A DNA stretch of 64,000 nucleotides from an uncultured Alphaproteobacteria bacterium (GCA_944393215.1 CALXZL010000003.1:23238-87237); one strand, 5' to 3'. Counted from the first letter of the stretch, positions 26,388 to 37,450 are shown. Notes: generated from the sequence alone by a model not told the origin. Translations and numbers: made by a program.

Positions 26388-27293
26388 TTATTGTTTTTTG
26401 TTGGGTAAGGGGAAGACTTCTACCGTTTCTTCTTCCAGACCGCGAGCCGTATCAGCTTGAACATCCATGGTCATGGTTAAACCTTCGGATGTATCGGTTG
26501 CTGAAGCACTTTGATTTGTATTTTTGGCGGCGTTTTTCTTCTTCTTGGTCGGTGCCATTAATTCCGGATCCAGCGGATATGCGTTTTTGGGTAAACGTAA
26601 TAACATATACCCCGTGCCACCGCCATATGCCGGACCGGACAGACCGAGTGAATAATATCCGCCGATAAACCCGTAATCTAAATCTATATAATCAATGACA
26701 AATATAGTTTTGATATTGGTTGTTCCGACCGTGGTCATTTTGCAGTTATAACCCGGATCTTCTAATAAAATGTGATTGATGTTTCGAACATATAAAACAG
26801 ACTCTGCAGGTGTACAGTCTGGAGTTTGTCCGTTGTAAGTTACATTATAATTAAGAATCAAATTTAAGGTATTGGTTCCTTTGTTAATGATAACATCCGT
26901 GATTTTGACTGAATCAATGTACATATATGCCGGTGTGATTCCAACTTTTATCGGAAGCGTGATATAATTTTCCAAACAGGTGCGTGATGACGGGTTAGCT
27001 TGGCATACAAGCATTTTTTTGTGATTGTTGTTTTCAAATAAGTGCAATAGGCTGTTAAATATATATTGGCTGGACATGGATAGTTTTGCCGGGGCACATT
27101 GTTTGCTGCGGCAAACAACTATGGAGCCGACTTCTCGTAAAGGCGTGTTTTCTACATTGGCGGTTATTTTGAAACGGTTTTCTGCTATGTCTTTCAGGTT
27201 AATTCCGCGCAAACCGCAACCACATATTGTCAGAAGGCTGATAAAAAAGCAGGTCTTTATATATTTATTGAACACGAATCTATCTTTCATCAT
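26388..27293 (-). CDS. Putative lipoprotein of unknown function
   Basis: The N-terminus is basic then hydrophobic and reaches Cys in TICGCGLRG, a likely lipobox. The 301-residue mature part has several Cys (CRSKQCAPAK, CQANPSSRTC, TPDCTPAES) that could form disulfides, fitting a periplasmic or outer-membrane location. A Pro/Ala/Lys-rich stretch (APTKKKKNAAKNTNQSASAT) lies near the C-terminus. No family is recognised. Confidence 0.7.
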   Translation of the reverse strand: MMKDRFVFNKYIKTCFFISLLTICGCGLRGINLKDIAENRFKITANVENTPLREVGSIVVCRSKQCAPAKLSMSSQYIFNSLLHLFENNNHKKMLVCQANPSSRTCLENYITLPIKVGITPAYMYIDSVKITDVIINKGTNTLNLILNYNVTYNGQTPDCTPAESVLYVRNINHILLEDPGYNCKMTTVGTTNIKTIFVIDYIDLDYGFIGGYYSLGLSGPAYGGGTGYMLLRLPKNAYPLDPELMAPTKKKKNAAKNTNQSASATDTSEGLTMTMDVQADTARGLEEETVEVFPLPNKKQ

Positions 27294-27438
27294 TAAAACT
27301 GTTTTAACATCCGAATATTAAAGCCAAACTTTATAAACGACAAAGGATTTTTGCGTTTATTAAACAATTTTTTGAATATAAAACAGTTGATTAATTTTTT
27401 TTATGAAATATCCTGACCGTAAGGAGCTTTGATAAAAT

Positions 27439-27915
27439 ATGGGGACTGGTCACAAAGTTAAATGTTTCGGCGGGGTTTTAATTTTGAGTTCGGGAATTGT
27501 TTTTTCCGCTCAAGCTTTTGTGCGGGTGGTCGACGGAGACAGCCTTTGGCTTGACGGAAAAGAAATCAGATTATCAGGAATCGATGCTCCCGAATATCAT
27601 CAAATGTGTTTTGATGCTCAAAATAAAGAATATCCTTGCGGCAAAAAAGCGACCGAGGCATTACGAAATATGCTCGGAAGAGACTTGAAATGCAATTTTG
27701 TCGTTAAAGATAAATATAAGCGCTATGTTTCTGTTTGTTACAGCCATGGAATCAATGTTAATCGGAAAATGGTGGAAGAAGGATGGGCTGTGGCTTATAA
27801 ACGCTATTCACATGAGTATGATGAGGCGGAAAAATCTGCTCAAAAGTCAAAAAAAGGTATTTGGCAAGGGCGCTTCATGAAGCCGGAACTCTTCCGAATT
27901 TTGCAAAAAAAATGA
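27439..27915 (+). CDS. Exported thermonuclease-family (SNase-like) nuclease
   Basis: After a hydrophobic leader ending near AQAF, the SNase fold is clear: VRVVDGDSLWL, then EIRLSGIDAPEYHQMC with the Arg and Asp/Glu of the active site, CGKKATEALR, and YKRYVSVCY providing the second Arg. The family cleaves DNA or RNA with calcium. At 158 residues it is close to a minimal secreted form. AAGGAG lies about 11 bases before the ATG. Confidence 0.9.
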   Translation: MGTGHKVKCFGGVLILSSGIVFSAQAFVRVVDGDSLWLDGKEIRLSGIDAPEYHQMCFDAQNKEYPCGKKATEALRNMLGRDLKCNFVVKDKYKRYVSVCYSHGINVNRKMVEEGWAVAYKRYSHEYDEAEKSAQKSKKGIWQGRFMKPELFRILQKK

Positions 27916-27965
27916 GAAAAAATGTCTTTTATGCCTCTTTTATCAATTTTTGTAGAGATTCTTAC

Positions 27966-27993
27966 TTGACAGAGTGAAAAACTTATGTATATT
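27966..27993 (+). promoter_or_regulatory. Sigma70-type promoter of rplU-rpmA
   Basis: TTGACA (27966-27971) and TATATT (27988-27993) are 16 bp apart, with the rplU ATG 48 bases beyond the -10 box. Confidence 0.6.
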
Positions 27994-28040
27994 GCAAAGC
28001 AACGTTTTATGTTTAAAATTGTAAATTTAGGTGAATAAAA

Positions 28041-28343
28041 ATGTACGCAGTAATTAAAACAGGCGGAAAACAATATAAAGTAACATCCGGAGATGTTATT
28101 AAAATTGAAAAAATCGCCGGTAATGAAGGTAGCGAAGTTGTTTTTAACGAAGTTTTGGCATGTGGTGAGACCGTTGGTACTCCTTTTGTCGCCGGTGCTT
28201 CCGTAAAAGCTACCGTTTTGAAACAAGCTAAAGACGCTAAAGTTATTGTTTTCAAAAAGAAAAGAAGACAAAATTATCGTCGTAAAAACGGCCACAGACA
28301 ACAAATTACATTGGTTAAAATTACCGATGTTTGTGGTAAATAA
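28041..28343 (+). CDS. rplU: Large ribosomal subunit protein bL21
   Basis: The 100-residue protein opens with MYAVIKTGGKQYKVTSGDVI and ends in the typical KRRQNYRRKNGHRQQITLVK segment. It binds 23S rRNA in the 50S subunit. It is the first gene of the conserved rplU-rpmA-obgE series. Confidence 0.98.
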   Translation: MYAVIKTGGKQYKVTSGDVIKIEKIAGNEGSEVVFNEVLACGETVGTPFVAGASVKATVLKQAKDAKVIVFKKKRRQNYRRKNGHRQQITLVKITDVCGK

Positions 28344-28364
28344 GAGATAAGGGAGTATTGAGTT

Positions 28365-28619
28365 ATGGCACATAAGAAGTCAGGCGGTAGTTCCAATAAC
28401 GGACGCGACTCTATCGGACGTCGTTTGGGCGTTAAAAAATTCGGCGGTGAAGCCGTTATCCCCGGAAATATTATCATCCGTCAACGTGGCACGGTTTATC
28501 ATCCGGGTAATAATGTTGCTATGGGTAAAGATCACACAATCTTTGCCGTTGCCGAAGGTAAGGTTGAATTTTCTAAAAAAGCCGGCGACAGAACTGTTGT
28601 TTCCGTTGTTACCGAATAG
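28365..28619 (+). CDS. rpmA: Large ribosomal subunit protein bL27
   Basis: The 84-residue protein starts [20 protein letters not shown] and contains [20 protein letters not shown], the bL27 signature. Its N-terminus reaches toward the peptidyl-transferase centre. The order after rplU, 21 bp apart, is conserved in bacteria. Confidence 0.98.
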   Translation: MAHKKSGGSSNNGRDSIGRRLGVKKFGGEAVIPGNIIIRQRGTVYHPGNNVAMGKDHTIFAVAEGKVEFSKKAGDRTVVSVVTE

Positions 28620-28626
28620 TTTTTAG

Positions 28627-29745
<1,119 letters not shown>

Positions 29746-29768
29746 TGTTTTGATTTAGGAGCAGAGAT

Positions 29769-30149
29769 TTGATTAAAAAAGTGCAAAAGCAAACCTCAGA
29801 ACAAGATGCTGAAGAAATTTTAAAAATCATCTTGGATACTTTAGATGAAGGCAAAGCTGAAGATATGGTCGTTATTGATTTGCAAGGAAAATCTTCGATT
29901 GCCAATCAAATGGTGATTGCCAGTGGTACATCTCAACGCCATGTTGCTTCTTTGGCAGAAAAAGTTCAGGAAAAACTCAAAGCTGCCGGATATCTTTCCA
30001 TGGCGGAGGGGGAAGAAAAAGCAGATTGGATTTTGATTGATGCTTTTGATGTGATTGTGCATATTTTTAAGCCCGAAGTTCGTGAATTTTATAATTTGGA
30101 AAAAATGTGGGCTTCTATCGGCACTTTGAAAAAGGTCGGAGGAGAATAA
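29769..30149 (+). CDS. rsfS: Ribosomal silencing factor RsfS
   Basis: RsfS binds uL14 and blocks subunit joining when nutrients are scarce. The start is TTG 29769, seven bases after AGGAG. The 126-residue protein has the family core MVVIDLQGKSSIANQMVIAS, GTSQRHVASLAEKV, WILIDAFDVIVHIF and REFYNLEKMW. It follows obgE at 23 bp. Confidence 0.95.
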   Translation: MIKKVQKQTSEQDAEEILKIILDTLDEGKAEDMVVIDLQGKSSIANQMVIASGTSQRHVASLAEKVQEKLKAAGYLSMAEGEEKADWILIDAFDVIVHIFKPEVREFYNLEKMWASIGTLKKVGGE

Positions 30150-30160
30150 ATTATAATTAT

Positions 30161-30188
30161 AAAAAAAAGCCGGTTTTCCGGCTTTTTT
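30161..30188. terminator. Bidirectional terminator
   Basis: AAAAAAGCCGG and CCGGCTTTTTT flank TTTT, between rsfS and the leftward hypothetical gene. Confidence 0.88.
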
Positions 30189-30657
30189 AATTGCACAGTG
30201 ATAATATTATTAAAACTACAATGAATAAAACAATTAAGACCACTCTGATTTTCAAATTTTGTATTAATTTGAATTGAGCGGATTCTCTTGTCTGAAATCG
30301 GTAACATTTTTCCATACCAAATACATTCTTATCCAGAAAAAAGATTTTGTTTGTGTTTTTCCAAATAATTAACCATCCCAAGTTGTTTACGGTATAAACA
30401 TAGCCGGCACCGATTGTCTGGATGACTTGTTTATATAAATTGTAAGGAACACCTAAGAACAGCATGGGTAAGGTAATTGGGGTTTCCAAATATTCCGACA
30501 AAGCTTGAGCTGCTTCTTCTTCATTAAAGATATTGTGCGGCAAAGTTGCCAATTCCAGCGGCTCAGAAGTCATTTCCATCTGTGTGTTTAATAATTTTTT
30601 TTGTTTTTGATGCCAGGAAGACATGGCATTGAAGGTTTCTGTTTTCATAATATTCAA
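30187..30657 (-). CDS. Hypothetical tail-anchored membrane protein
   Basis: No family is recognised for these 156 residues. The C-terminus (RVVLIVLFIVVLIILSLCN) is a single strong membrane segment with almost nothing after it, the pattern of a tail-anchored protein. The soluble part includes YVYTVNNLGWLIIWKNTNKI. An internal ATG at 30648 (MKTETF) is an equally possible start. It lies opposite the rsfS and rlmH genes. Confidence 0.6.
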   Translation of the reverse strand: MNIMKTETFNAMSSWHQKQKKLLNTQMEMTSEPLELATLPHNIFNEEEAAQALSEYLETPITLPMLFLGVPYNLYKQVIQTIGAGYVYTVNNLGWLIIWKNTNKIFFLDKNVFGMEKCYRFQTRESAQFKLIQNLKIRVVLIVLFIVVLIILSLCN

Positions 30658-30735
30658 ATTTTAATAATTTTTATAATTGTAATAATTTGTTTTTAAGATT
30701 ATTTTTTTTATAAAAAATGTCAAGAGAGGAAATGG

Positions 30736-31176
30736 ATGAGGATTACAATCTTAGCTATCGGTAAATGTAAAAAAAATTCTCCGGAAGCACAGATTATTGC
30801 CGAATATGTCAAACGCTCAAGCTGGAGTGTGGTTATTAAAGAAAAAGACAATTCAGACCAAGTTGATGAAGCCAAATTTTTGCAGGAAAATATTCCGCAT
30901 GGCGCAAAAGTGATTGTGTTGGATGAACGTGGTGAAAATATGAAAAGTCTCGAGCTTGCCGCAAAAGTTGAAAATTGGCAATTAAACGGGGTATCGGAAA
31001 TTTGTTTTTTAATCGGCGGTGCTGACGGGCATTTGCAATCTACACGTGATAAAGCTGATTTATTACTTTCATTTGGTAAACTTACCTTGCCGCATATGCT
31101 CATGCGTGTGGTTTTGACCGAGCAAATTTATCGGATACAGACAATTATATCTCATCATCCGTATCATCGAGAATAA
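30736..31176 (+). CDS. rlmH: 23S rRNA pseudouridine-1915 N3-methyltransferase
   Basis: RlmH methylates pseudouridine 1915 of helix 69 using S-adenosylmethionine. The 146-residue SPOUT protein shows MRITILAIGKCK, VIVLDERGENMKS, FLIGGADGHL, LTLPHMLMRVVLTEQIYRI and the terminal HHPYHRE. AGAGGA precedes the ATG. Confidence 0.96.
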   Translation: MRITILAIGKCKKNSPEAQIIAEYVKRSSWSVVIKEKDNSDQVDEAKFLQENIPHGAKVIVLDERGENMKSLELAAKVENWQLNGVSEICFLIGGADGHLQSTRDKADLLLSFGKLTLPHMLMRVVLTEQIYRIQTIISHHPYHRE

Positions 31177-31392
31177 TTTTTGAGTGCGAATCGGAAATTT
31201 AATTTAAAAAAAAATACCTTTTTTATGCCTATATCGGCTTTTTTATATATTAGCGGGGGATAATTTTTATAATTTTATGTGAATTTTGGATTTTCATTTT
31301 TTTTATTGTTGAAAAATTAACTTTTATTGCTTAAGTTATTTTCTGTATTAATTGTTAACAATTAAATATTAACCCATATGGAGATTAATAAT

Positions 31393-31863
31393 ATGAAAAA
31401 ACTTTTTAGTTTATTCTTTGCAATTATTGCATTGTCTGGTTGTTCTTCTTTAGGCTTTGACGGTGGTTTGTTTGGTGGCGCTGAATGCGATTCCAAAGAA
31501 GCTCGCGATTTCATGGCTAATGCTGAAGACAGAGTTTTCTTTGCTTTCGATAGTTCTGCTATTTCCAGTGAAGCTGCTGATGTTTTGGATGGTCAAGCTG
31601 AATGGTTGAAAGATCACAAAAAAGTTAACGTTATCGTTCAAGGTTACTGCGATGAAAGAGGTACTCGCGAATACAACTTGGCTTTGGGTGAACGCCGCGC
31701 CAACGCAGTTAAACAATACCTCATTTCTCAAGGCGTAGCTGCTGACAGAATTTCTACAATTTCTTACGGTAAAGAAAGACCGGCTGTTTTGGGTAACAAC
31801 GAAGCTGCTTGGGCTCAAAACCGTCGTGCCGTAACTGTTGTTAAAGCATCTTCTGCTAACTAA
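31393..31863 (+). CDS. pal: Peptidoglycan-associated lipoprotein
   Basis: Pal anchors the outer membrane to peptidoglycan and works with Tol during division. The start is ATG 31393, nine bases after GGAG. A signal and lipobox (ALSGC) are followed by an OmpA-like domain with VFFAFDSSAISSEA, VQGYCDERGTREYNLALGER and ISYGKERP. No tolQRAB genes lie immediately upstream, so the usual cluster is split here. Confidence 0.96.
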   Translation: MKKLFSLFFAIIALSGCSSLGFDGGLFGGAECDSKEARDFMANAEDRVFFAFDSSAISSEAADVLDGQAEWLKDHKKVNVIVQGYCDERGTREYNLALGERRANAVKQYLISQGVAADRISTISYGKERPAVLGNNEAAWAQNRRAVTVVKASSAN

Positions 31864-31882
31864 TACAGTACGCAAGATTGTA

Positions 31883-31919
31883 AAAAAAAACGTATCCTGA
31901 TTTGGGATACGTTTTTTTA
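31883..31919 (+). terminator. Rho-independent terminator after pal
   Basis: AAAAAAACGTATCC and GGGATACGTTTTTTT pair around TGATTT. Confidence 0.9.
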
Positions 31920-31984
31920 TTGCTTGAGCTTATTTATAAATTGTTCTAACCTAAAAAGAGTTTTGTAAGATTTGTGAGGTTTTA

Positions 31985-32839
31985 ATGAAAATATCTAAGA
32001 TTTTGGTTTTGTCTTTTTCTGCCGCTCTTTTATGTTCTACGGCTCGGGCTCAACAATTTGGCGCTTTGGAAGCGGAAATAGATGCCTTGAAGGAAGATGT
32101 CCGTGCTTTACAAAGAGATGCTTATCGGATGAAAAACGACGATGCTTTCGGTCCGCTATCTTCTTCCGATATGGCTGTGCGCGTCGGCGAAATGGATGAA
32201 AATATGCGCAAAATTAATGGTCGTCTTGATGAAATTGAATATAAGCTCAAAACTATGAACGAGCGTATTGATATGATTAATCGCGATGTTGACGTTAGAA
32301 TCTCTATGATCGAGGGTAAGCCAATTAAATCTAACGGTGCCGGAATCCAAGCTCCAAAGGAAAAATTTGAACCTAAAGTTGCTGAAAATGCTCCGAAATC
32401 TTTGCTCGGAGCCAATATTGATAAAGGAACAGATTTGCCTGACATGCCTTCTAAAAATGCAGAACAGATTTATAAAGAAGGTTTGGAATTCTTAAAAAAT
32501 AAAAATTATGATAAAGCCGAAGCTTCATTCGACTCGGTTTTACGTCGTTTCCCGCAAGATAAGTTAGCCGGTAATGCTCAATTTTGGCTCGGCGAAGTTT
32601 ATTATAGTCGCGGGCAGTTTAAAGAAGCTGCCGTTGCCTTTGCTAAAGTTTATAAAGATTATAAAGACGGTCCTAAAGGTGCCGACGGTTTATTGAAGCT
32701 CGGTATGAGTATGAGCGAACTTAATAATAAAGAAGCTGCCTGTGAAGCTTTTACGAATATAAAAACAGAATTCCCGAAGGCAGAAGAACGTATTATTAAA
32801 AAAGCTGCAGAAGAGATTAAAAAACTGGGTTGTAAATAG
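31985..32839 (+). CDS. cpoB: Cell division coordinator CpoB (YbgF)
   Basis: CpoB links peptidoglycan synthesis to Tol-Pal constriction in the periplasm. The 284-residue protein has a signal peptide ending CSTARAQQ, an N-terminal coiled coil (ALEAEIDALKEDVRALQRDA), a linker, and tetratricopeptide repeats beginning AEQIYKEGLEFLKNKNYDKA. It is separated from pal by a terminator but keeps the usual order. Confidence 0.93.
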   Translation: MKISKILVLSFSAALLCSTARAQQFGALEAEIDALKEDVRALQRDAYRMKNDDAFGPLSSSDMAVRVGEMDENMRKINGRLDEIEYKLKTMNERIDMINRDVDVRISMIEGKPIKSNGAGIQAPKEKFEPKVAENAPKSLLGANIDKGTDLPDMPSKNAEQIYKEGLEFLKNKNYDKAEASFDSVLRRFPQDKLAGNAQFWLGEVYYSRGQFKEAAVAFAKVYKDYKDGPKGADGLLKLGMSMSELNNKEAACEAFTNIKTEFPKAEERIIKKAAEEIKKLGCK

Positions 32840-32850
32840 AAGTAAAAGCC

Positions 32851-33933
32851 TTGATTAAAGAGTTTTTAGAAAAATATGGATTATCCGATGTTCAGGAGTT
32901 TGCCGTTGCTGTTTCCGGCGGGGCAGACTCTTTGGCTTTGGTATTGATGATGCAAGAAGAACTTGCGCCGCTTGGTAAAAAAATCGTGGCTCTTACTGTC
33001 GATCATAAATTGCGTGGAGAATCTACCGAAGAGGCTCTTTATGTCGGGCGAATTATGAAGGCTTATCAGATTGAACACCATATTTTGACCTGGAACGGTG
33101 AAAAACCTAAAAACGGAATCGAAGAGGCTGCCAGAGAAGCACGTTATAATTTGTTGGTTGATTGGTGCCAGCAAAAGAAAATTAGTGTTTTAGCCATTGC
33201 TCACCAAGCTCTTGATCAAGCCGAAACTTTTTTCATGCGTTTGCAACGCGGCAGCGGATTGGACGGTTTGTGCGGAATCCGCCCCGTTTCTAAACGAGAC
33301 GGTTTGATCTTGATGCGACCTTTGCTTTCAATCATGCCTGAAGATTTGAAGAAATATCTTTATAATCGTCAGATTGAGTGGGTGGAAGATCCTTCCAACC
33401 AATGTGATGATTTTTTGCGTGTGCGTGTACGCAAGTTTATGCCTGTGTTGCAAGAAAACTTAGGTATTACGCCGCAGCGTATGGTCGAAACCATGAAGGT
33501 CTTGCAGTCAACCTTGGATTATGTTCAATATCGTGTTAATCAATATATTAAAAATCATGTTCGGAATTGGGACAGCGCCGGAATTTCTTTTTCGGAAAAA
33601 AATTTACCCGAATTACATGAAGAACTTTTATTTCGGGTTTTGGGAACTTTGCTTTATCAACAGGGAAATGCCAAATATAAAGCCGAGGCTGCCGAGTTGC
33701 ATCGTCTGATGATGCGCTTGAAGGAAGATGATTTTGTTTCTTGCACTTTGGGCGGATGTGAAATCATCAAAAAATATGGGCAGATTTGGATTGTACCCGA
33801 ACTTAAAATCAAAAACAAACCCTCAAAAAAAGACTGGGAAGATTTTTGCAATTTGCATCCTAAATATAAGAAACTGAAGATACCTTATAAATTGCGATTG
33901 TCTTTGCTGAAATTAAACCCTATATATAAATAA
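32851..33933 (+). CDS. tilS: tRNA(Ile)-lysidine synthase
   Basis: TilS changes C34 of the CAT-anticodon tRNA-Ile to lysidine, switching its decoding to AUA. The PP-loop AVSGGADSLALVLM and LTVDHKLRGES mark the N-type ATP pyrophosphatase, and IAHQALDQAETFFMRLQRGSG follows. The start is taken as TTG 32851, because the frame aligns from MIKEFLEKYGL; no strong ribosome site is present. At 360 residues the C-terminal part is compact. It is followed by ftsH, the usual alphaproteobacterial order. Confidence 0.94.
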   Translation: MIKEFLEKYGLSDVQEFAVAVSGGADSLALVLMMQEELAPLGKKIVALTVDHKLRGESTEEALYVGRIMKAYQIEHHILTWNGEKPKNGIEEAAREARYNLLVDWCQQKKISVLAIAHQALDQAETFFMRLQRGSGLDGLCGIRPVSKRDGLILMRPLLSIMPEDLKKYLYNRQIEWVEDPSNQCDDFLRVRVRKFMPVLQENLGITPQRMVETMKVLQSTLDYVQYRVNQYIKNHVRNWDSAGISFSEKNLPELHEELLFRVLGTLLYQQGNAKYKAEAAELHRLMMRLKEDDFVSCTLGGCEIIKKYGQIWIVPELKIKNKPSKKDWEDFCNLHPKYKKLKIPYKLRLSLLKLNPIYK

Positions 33934-33959
33934 GTTGTGTTAAAAAATAAGGAAAAAAG

Positions 33960-35825
33960 ATGAGAACAGGAAAAAGTATTATCATCTGGTTGGTGGCTTT
34001 TGTCGCTCTGTCTACCGTTTTAAATATGTTTAACGGCGGTGCCAGAAAAGCCGGTTATGAAACTTTGGCTTTTTCGGATTTTATGAATGAAGTGGATGCC
34101 AAACGTGTGGCAGAGGTTAGAATTGCCGGTCCCGATATTACAGGTACAACTATCGACGGACGCAAATTTATGACTTATGCTCCCTATGATCCGACTATGG
34201 TTGAAAGTTTGCGCGGAAGCGGTGCCAAAGTGACAGCTGCTCCTCAGGATAATTCTTCCGATACTTTTTGGGGCGTTTTTGTTTCGTGGTTTCCGATGAT
34301 TTTGCTCGTTGGCGTGTGGATTTATTTTATGCGCCAAGCTAACTCCGGCAACAATAAGGCTTTGAGCTTCGGAAAATCGCGCGCGCGTTTGATTGAAAAC
34401 AACAAAAAGGTGACTTTTGATGATGTTGCCGGTTGTGATGAATCTAAGCAAGAATTGGAAGAAGTGGTTGAGTTTTTGAAGGAGCCCGAAAAATTCCAAC
34501 GCTTGGGCGGCAAAATCCCGAAGGGTGTTTTGCTTGTGGGACCTCCGGGAACGGGTAAAACCTTACTTGCCAAAGCCGTCGCCGGTGAGGCTAACGTTCC
34601 GTTCTTTTCCATTTCGGGTTCTGACTTTGTGGAAATGTTTGTCGGAGTGGGTGCTTCGCGCGTGCGTGATATGTTTGCGCAAGCCAAGAAAAATGCACCT
34701 TGCTTATTGTTTATTGATGAAATTGATGCCGTCGGTCGTCATCGCGGTGCCGGTTTGGGCGGCGGAAATGATGAACGTGAGCAAACCTTAAACCAACTTC
34801 TGGTCGAGATGGACGGTTTTGACGAGAATGAAAATGTGATTTTGATTGCCGCTACCAACCGTCCCGATGTTTTGGATCCGGCTTTGTTGCGTCCGGGACG
34901 TTTTGATCGTCAAGTGACGGTAACAAATCCTGATGTGCGCGGTCGTGAGGCTATTCTTAAAGTTCATGTGCGCAAAGTGCCGCTCGCTAAAGATGTCAGT
35001 TTGACCGTGGTTGCGCGCGGAACTCCGGGATTCTCCGGTGCCGAGCTGGCTAACCTTGTGAACGAGGCAGCATTGATTGCCGCTCGTAAAAACAAGCGCA
35101 AAGTGACATCGGCTGATTTTGATGAGGCTAAAGATAAGGTTTTGATGGGTAATGAGCGCAAATCCGTGGCTATGGATGAGAAGGAAAAACGTAATACCGC
35201 TTATCATGAAGCCGGACATGCGATTTGCACTCTTCATGTTCCGGAAGCCGATCCTATTCACAAAGCAACGATTATTCCGAGAGGACGCGCTTTAGGTATG
35301 GTGCAACAACTGCCCGAAAAAGACCAATATTCTTATTCTCGCGCCAAAATGCACTCAACTCTCACGATTATGATGGGTGGACGTGTGGCGGAAGAGCTGA
35401 AGTTTGGTTATGATGCCGTAACTTCGGGCGCTTCTTCCGATATTTCCGCCGCCACCAACTTGGCTCGCTCAATGGTGATGGAGTGGGGTATGAGCGACAA
35501 GCTCGGTCCAATCCGTTATTCGGAAAACTCCAATGAAGTCTTTTTGGGTAAATCCGTGACACAAAACCAAAATATGAGTGAAGAAACAGCTTCTTTGGTG
35601 GATGAAGAGATTAAGTCATTTGTCAACCAAGGGTATGAAAATGCCAAAAAGATTTTGACCGAACATCGCGAAGATTGGGAAAAATTGGCAGAGGCTTTGA
35701 TGGAATATGAAACCTTGACCGGTGATGAAATCAACGATTTGTTAGCCGGAAAGCCGATTGATAAATCCAAAGATGAGCCGGTTCCGGAAGAAAAACGTAC
35801 ACATTCTTCTATTCCGGAAGTATAG
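33960..35825 (+). CDS. ftsH: ATP-dependent zinc metalloprotease FtsH
   Basis: FtsH degrades membrane and regulatory proteins at the inner membrane. Two N-terminal membrane segments ([17 protein letters not shown] and [16 protein letters not shown]) flank a small periplasmic domain. The AAA module has [18 protein letters not shown] near residue 194, Walker [12 protein letters not shown] and the SRH region. The protease has the zinc site HEAGH near residue 415. Length 621 is typical. It follows tilS after 26 bp. Confidence 0.98.
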   Translation: MRTGKSIIIWLVAFVALSTVLNMFNGGARKAGYETLAFSDFMNEVDAKRVAEVRIAGPDITGTTIDGRKFMTYAPYDPTMVESLRGSGAKVTAAPQDNSSDTFWGVFVSWFPMILLVGVWIYFMRQANSGNNKALSFGKSRARLIENNKKVTFDDVAGCDESKQELEEVVEFLKEPEKFQRLGGKIPKGVLLVGPPGTGKTLLAKAVAGEANVPFFSISGSDFVEMFVGVGASRVRDMFAQAKKNAPCLLFIDEIDAVGRHRGAGLGGGNDEREQTLNQLLVEMDGFDENENVILIAATNRPDVLDPALLRPGRFDRQVTVTNPDVRGREAILKVHVRKVPLAKDVSLTVVARGTPGFSGAELANLVNEAALIAARKNKRKVTSADFDEAKDKVLMGNERKSVAMDEKEKRNTAYHEAGHAICTLHVPEADPIHKATIIPRGRALGMVQQLPEKDQYSYSRAKMHSTLTIMMGGRVAEELKFGYDAVTSGASSDISAATNLARSMVMEWGMSDKLGPIRYSENSNEVFLGKSVTQNQNMSEETASLVDEEIKSFVNQGYENAKKILTEHREDWEKLAEALMEYETLTGDEINDLLAGKPIDKSKDEPVPEEKRTHSSIPEV

Positions 35826-35910
35826 TAAACAAGGCATCTGTTAGACTATTGTTCTGATAGTGGCTGGAAACCGCGATGCTGTCAACGTGCAAGGCGGTGC
35901 TTTAAAAGAA

Positions 35911-35939
35911 AAGAGCGAGGATTTACCTCGCTCTTTTTT
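35911..35939 (+). terminator. Rho-independent terminator after ftsH
   Basis: AAGAGCGAGG and CCTCGCTCTT flank ATTTA, followed by TTTT. The 85 bases between the ftsH stop and this hairpin show no gene. Confidence 0.88.
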
Positions 35940-36126
35940 GTGCATGTTTGAAGGTGAAAAATGTGGTATTATGAAAATGTTAAATAAGTTTTTTTGTTCT
36001 ATTATTCTGGCAGACAGTTTTTCATATTTCTTTCTTTTTTAGAGGAAAATGATTAATTCAGATTAACGGAACTTTTGTTTTATCTGAGGAACAATAGTCT
36101 GGTTGCTTCCTTTAAAAATTAAAATT

Positions 36127-36372
36127 ATGAAAAAAAAATTAAAAAAAATGGTACTTTGGGCAAATGACAATAGTTGGACATTATTCCTTATAGGGGGGGT
36201 GGATTTTCCAATTATAATGTCTTTGTTACCAGAAAAAATTATTCCATTTTTTCTTCCATTGATATTTGGCTCGGTAGCAGCCATTATAATATCAATGTTG
36301 TATTTTGCATTTTGCTTAAACGCGCTTTTAGATGATTTGTGGAAGCGCATCGTAAAAAAATGCAAAAACTAA
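36127..36372 (+). CDS. Small hypothetical membrane protein (81 aa)
   Basis: The ATG at 36127 begins a very lysine-rich segment (MKKKLKKMVLW) with no ribosome site. Two hydrophobic segments follow (TLFLIGGVDFPIIMSLL and FLPLIFGSVAAIIISMLYFA), ending in a basic tail (WKRIVKKCKN). It would be a two-span inner-membrane protein. No family is recognised. Confidence 0.5.
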   Translation: MKKKLKKMVLWANDNSWTLFLIGGVDFPIIMSLLPEKIIPFFLPLIFGSVAAIIISMLYFAFCLNALLDDLWKRIVKKCKN

Positions 36373-36375
36373 AAA

Positions 36376-36425
36376 AGCACCATATCTTGATTTGTTCCGT
36401 TTTCGGTTCTGTCAGATATGGTGCT
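36376..36425. terminator. Long hairpin, probable terminator
   Basis: Perfect 12-bp arms AGCACCATATCT (36376-36387) and AGATATGGTGCT (36414-36425) enclose a 26-nt loop and are followed by CTTTTCTTTT. Confidence 0.65.
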
Positions 36426-36448
36426 CTTTTCTTTTAAAGAATAATTAT

Positions 36449-37450
36449 TTATTCTCTACCGGCAGACATGGCTTGCAGGTTTGTATGGTTTTGTTGAATT
36501 TGAGAAGTTCTTTTCTTTATGGTTTCTTTGGCAACAGTTGCCTCATCTTTTGAAAAGCTCTTTTCGGTTTCAACCGGAGGCATATCTGCATATTTTATTT
36601 CTTTGCCATAGAAATCTATGCTGTTTTGGATGGCATTATTTGCGGTTTTGGAGATGATAGCATATTTTACCGGAGATTTGTCATACTCTCCATAGCTTGC
36701 GACCAAATCAGATAGTTTTTGAGATGCTTCAGGATATGAAGTTTCTAACTTTTGGGCTGAAAGAGCCAATGTTTGCAACGCCATCTTTTTGCATTCTTCT
36801 AAAGCTTTTTCAATATCAACTTCCGGAGATGTAAATTCAACACCGGCAAGGTTGGCTAAACTTTCTTCGTGTCTTTGGTTGATATGTATTTGGGTTTGAG
36901 TGCTTTTATATGCACTTAAAAAATCGGCAATTTGTTCCATGCGCTGAATTTCTGTAGCAAAGGGTTTGTTTAAAAAGTCTTTTGCTTCTTTAGGTTTGCC
37001 TTGTTCATCTAGAGCAACCAAAGTCTTTTTTAAATCTGGATTGCCGTTTTCTAAGTGTGATAAGATTCTGCCGGCAGCTTGAGCTTCCATAAACTCATCT
37101 TTAGCTTGTCTGGGAATGTAGTCTAAAAATGTTAGAAGTTCTCCGGAAGTGGGCATGCCCTTGGGAACGGGATTTTTTTGTTTGATATATTTCTCTAACG
37201 TAGCGGCTTTGGTTTGGCTATCTATATTTTTTGTTTGTTCTTTGAGCCAAGCTTGTTTTTCTTCCCGACTTTCTCTTGATTTTATTTTTTCGGCAATAAG
37301 TTGCAGATTTTCCGGAGTGGGATTGTTTTCATAAACAGAAAGCATTTCTGCAAAAAAGATTTTGACTTCTTCCGGTGTGTTGCAAAATTTTTCAATCAAC
37401 GACATTGTGGGAAGATTGAGGTCATTTAATGTTTGTTTGTTATCGGTCAT
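36449..37450 (-). CDS. Hypothetical helical protein (333 aa)
   Basis: The start is ATG 37450, with GAGGAG about 7 bases upstream. The protein is hydrophilic, mostly helical and has no signal, membrane segment or motif I recognise. Segments such as FTSPEVDIEKALEECKKMAL and the Gln-rich C-terminus suggest a bundled-helix fold. It is a single gene, read toward the hairpin at 36376. Confidence 0.65.
   Translation of the reverse strand: MTDNKQTLNDLNLPTMSLIEKFCNTPEEVKIFFAEMLSVYENNPTPENLQLIAEKIKSRESREEKQAWLKEQTKNIDSQTKAATLEKYIKQKNPVPKGMPTSGELLTFLDYIPRQAKDEFMEAQAAGRILSHLENGNPDLKKTLVALDEQGKPKEAKDFLNKPFATEIQRMEQIADFLSAYKSTQTQIHINQRHEESLANLAGVEFTSPEVDIEKALEECKKMALQTLALSAQKLETSYPEASQKLSDLVASYGEYDKSPVKYAIISKTANNAIQNSIDFYGKEIKYADMPPVETEKSFSKDEATVAKETIKKRTSQIQQNHTNLQAMSAGRE

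Noticed and set aside
35826..35910. Possible small RNA after ftsH
   Set aside because: Some G/C-rich pairing is visible, but no known small-RNA motif and no promoter; most simply the ftsH 3' leader to its terminator.
35860..36042. 60-codon frame after ftsH
   Set aside because: It crosses the terminator at 35911 and has no ribosome site.
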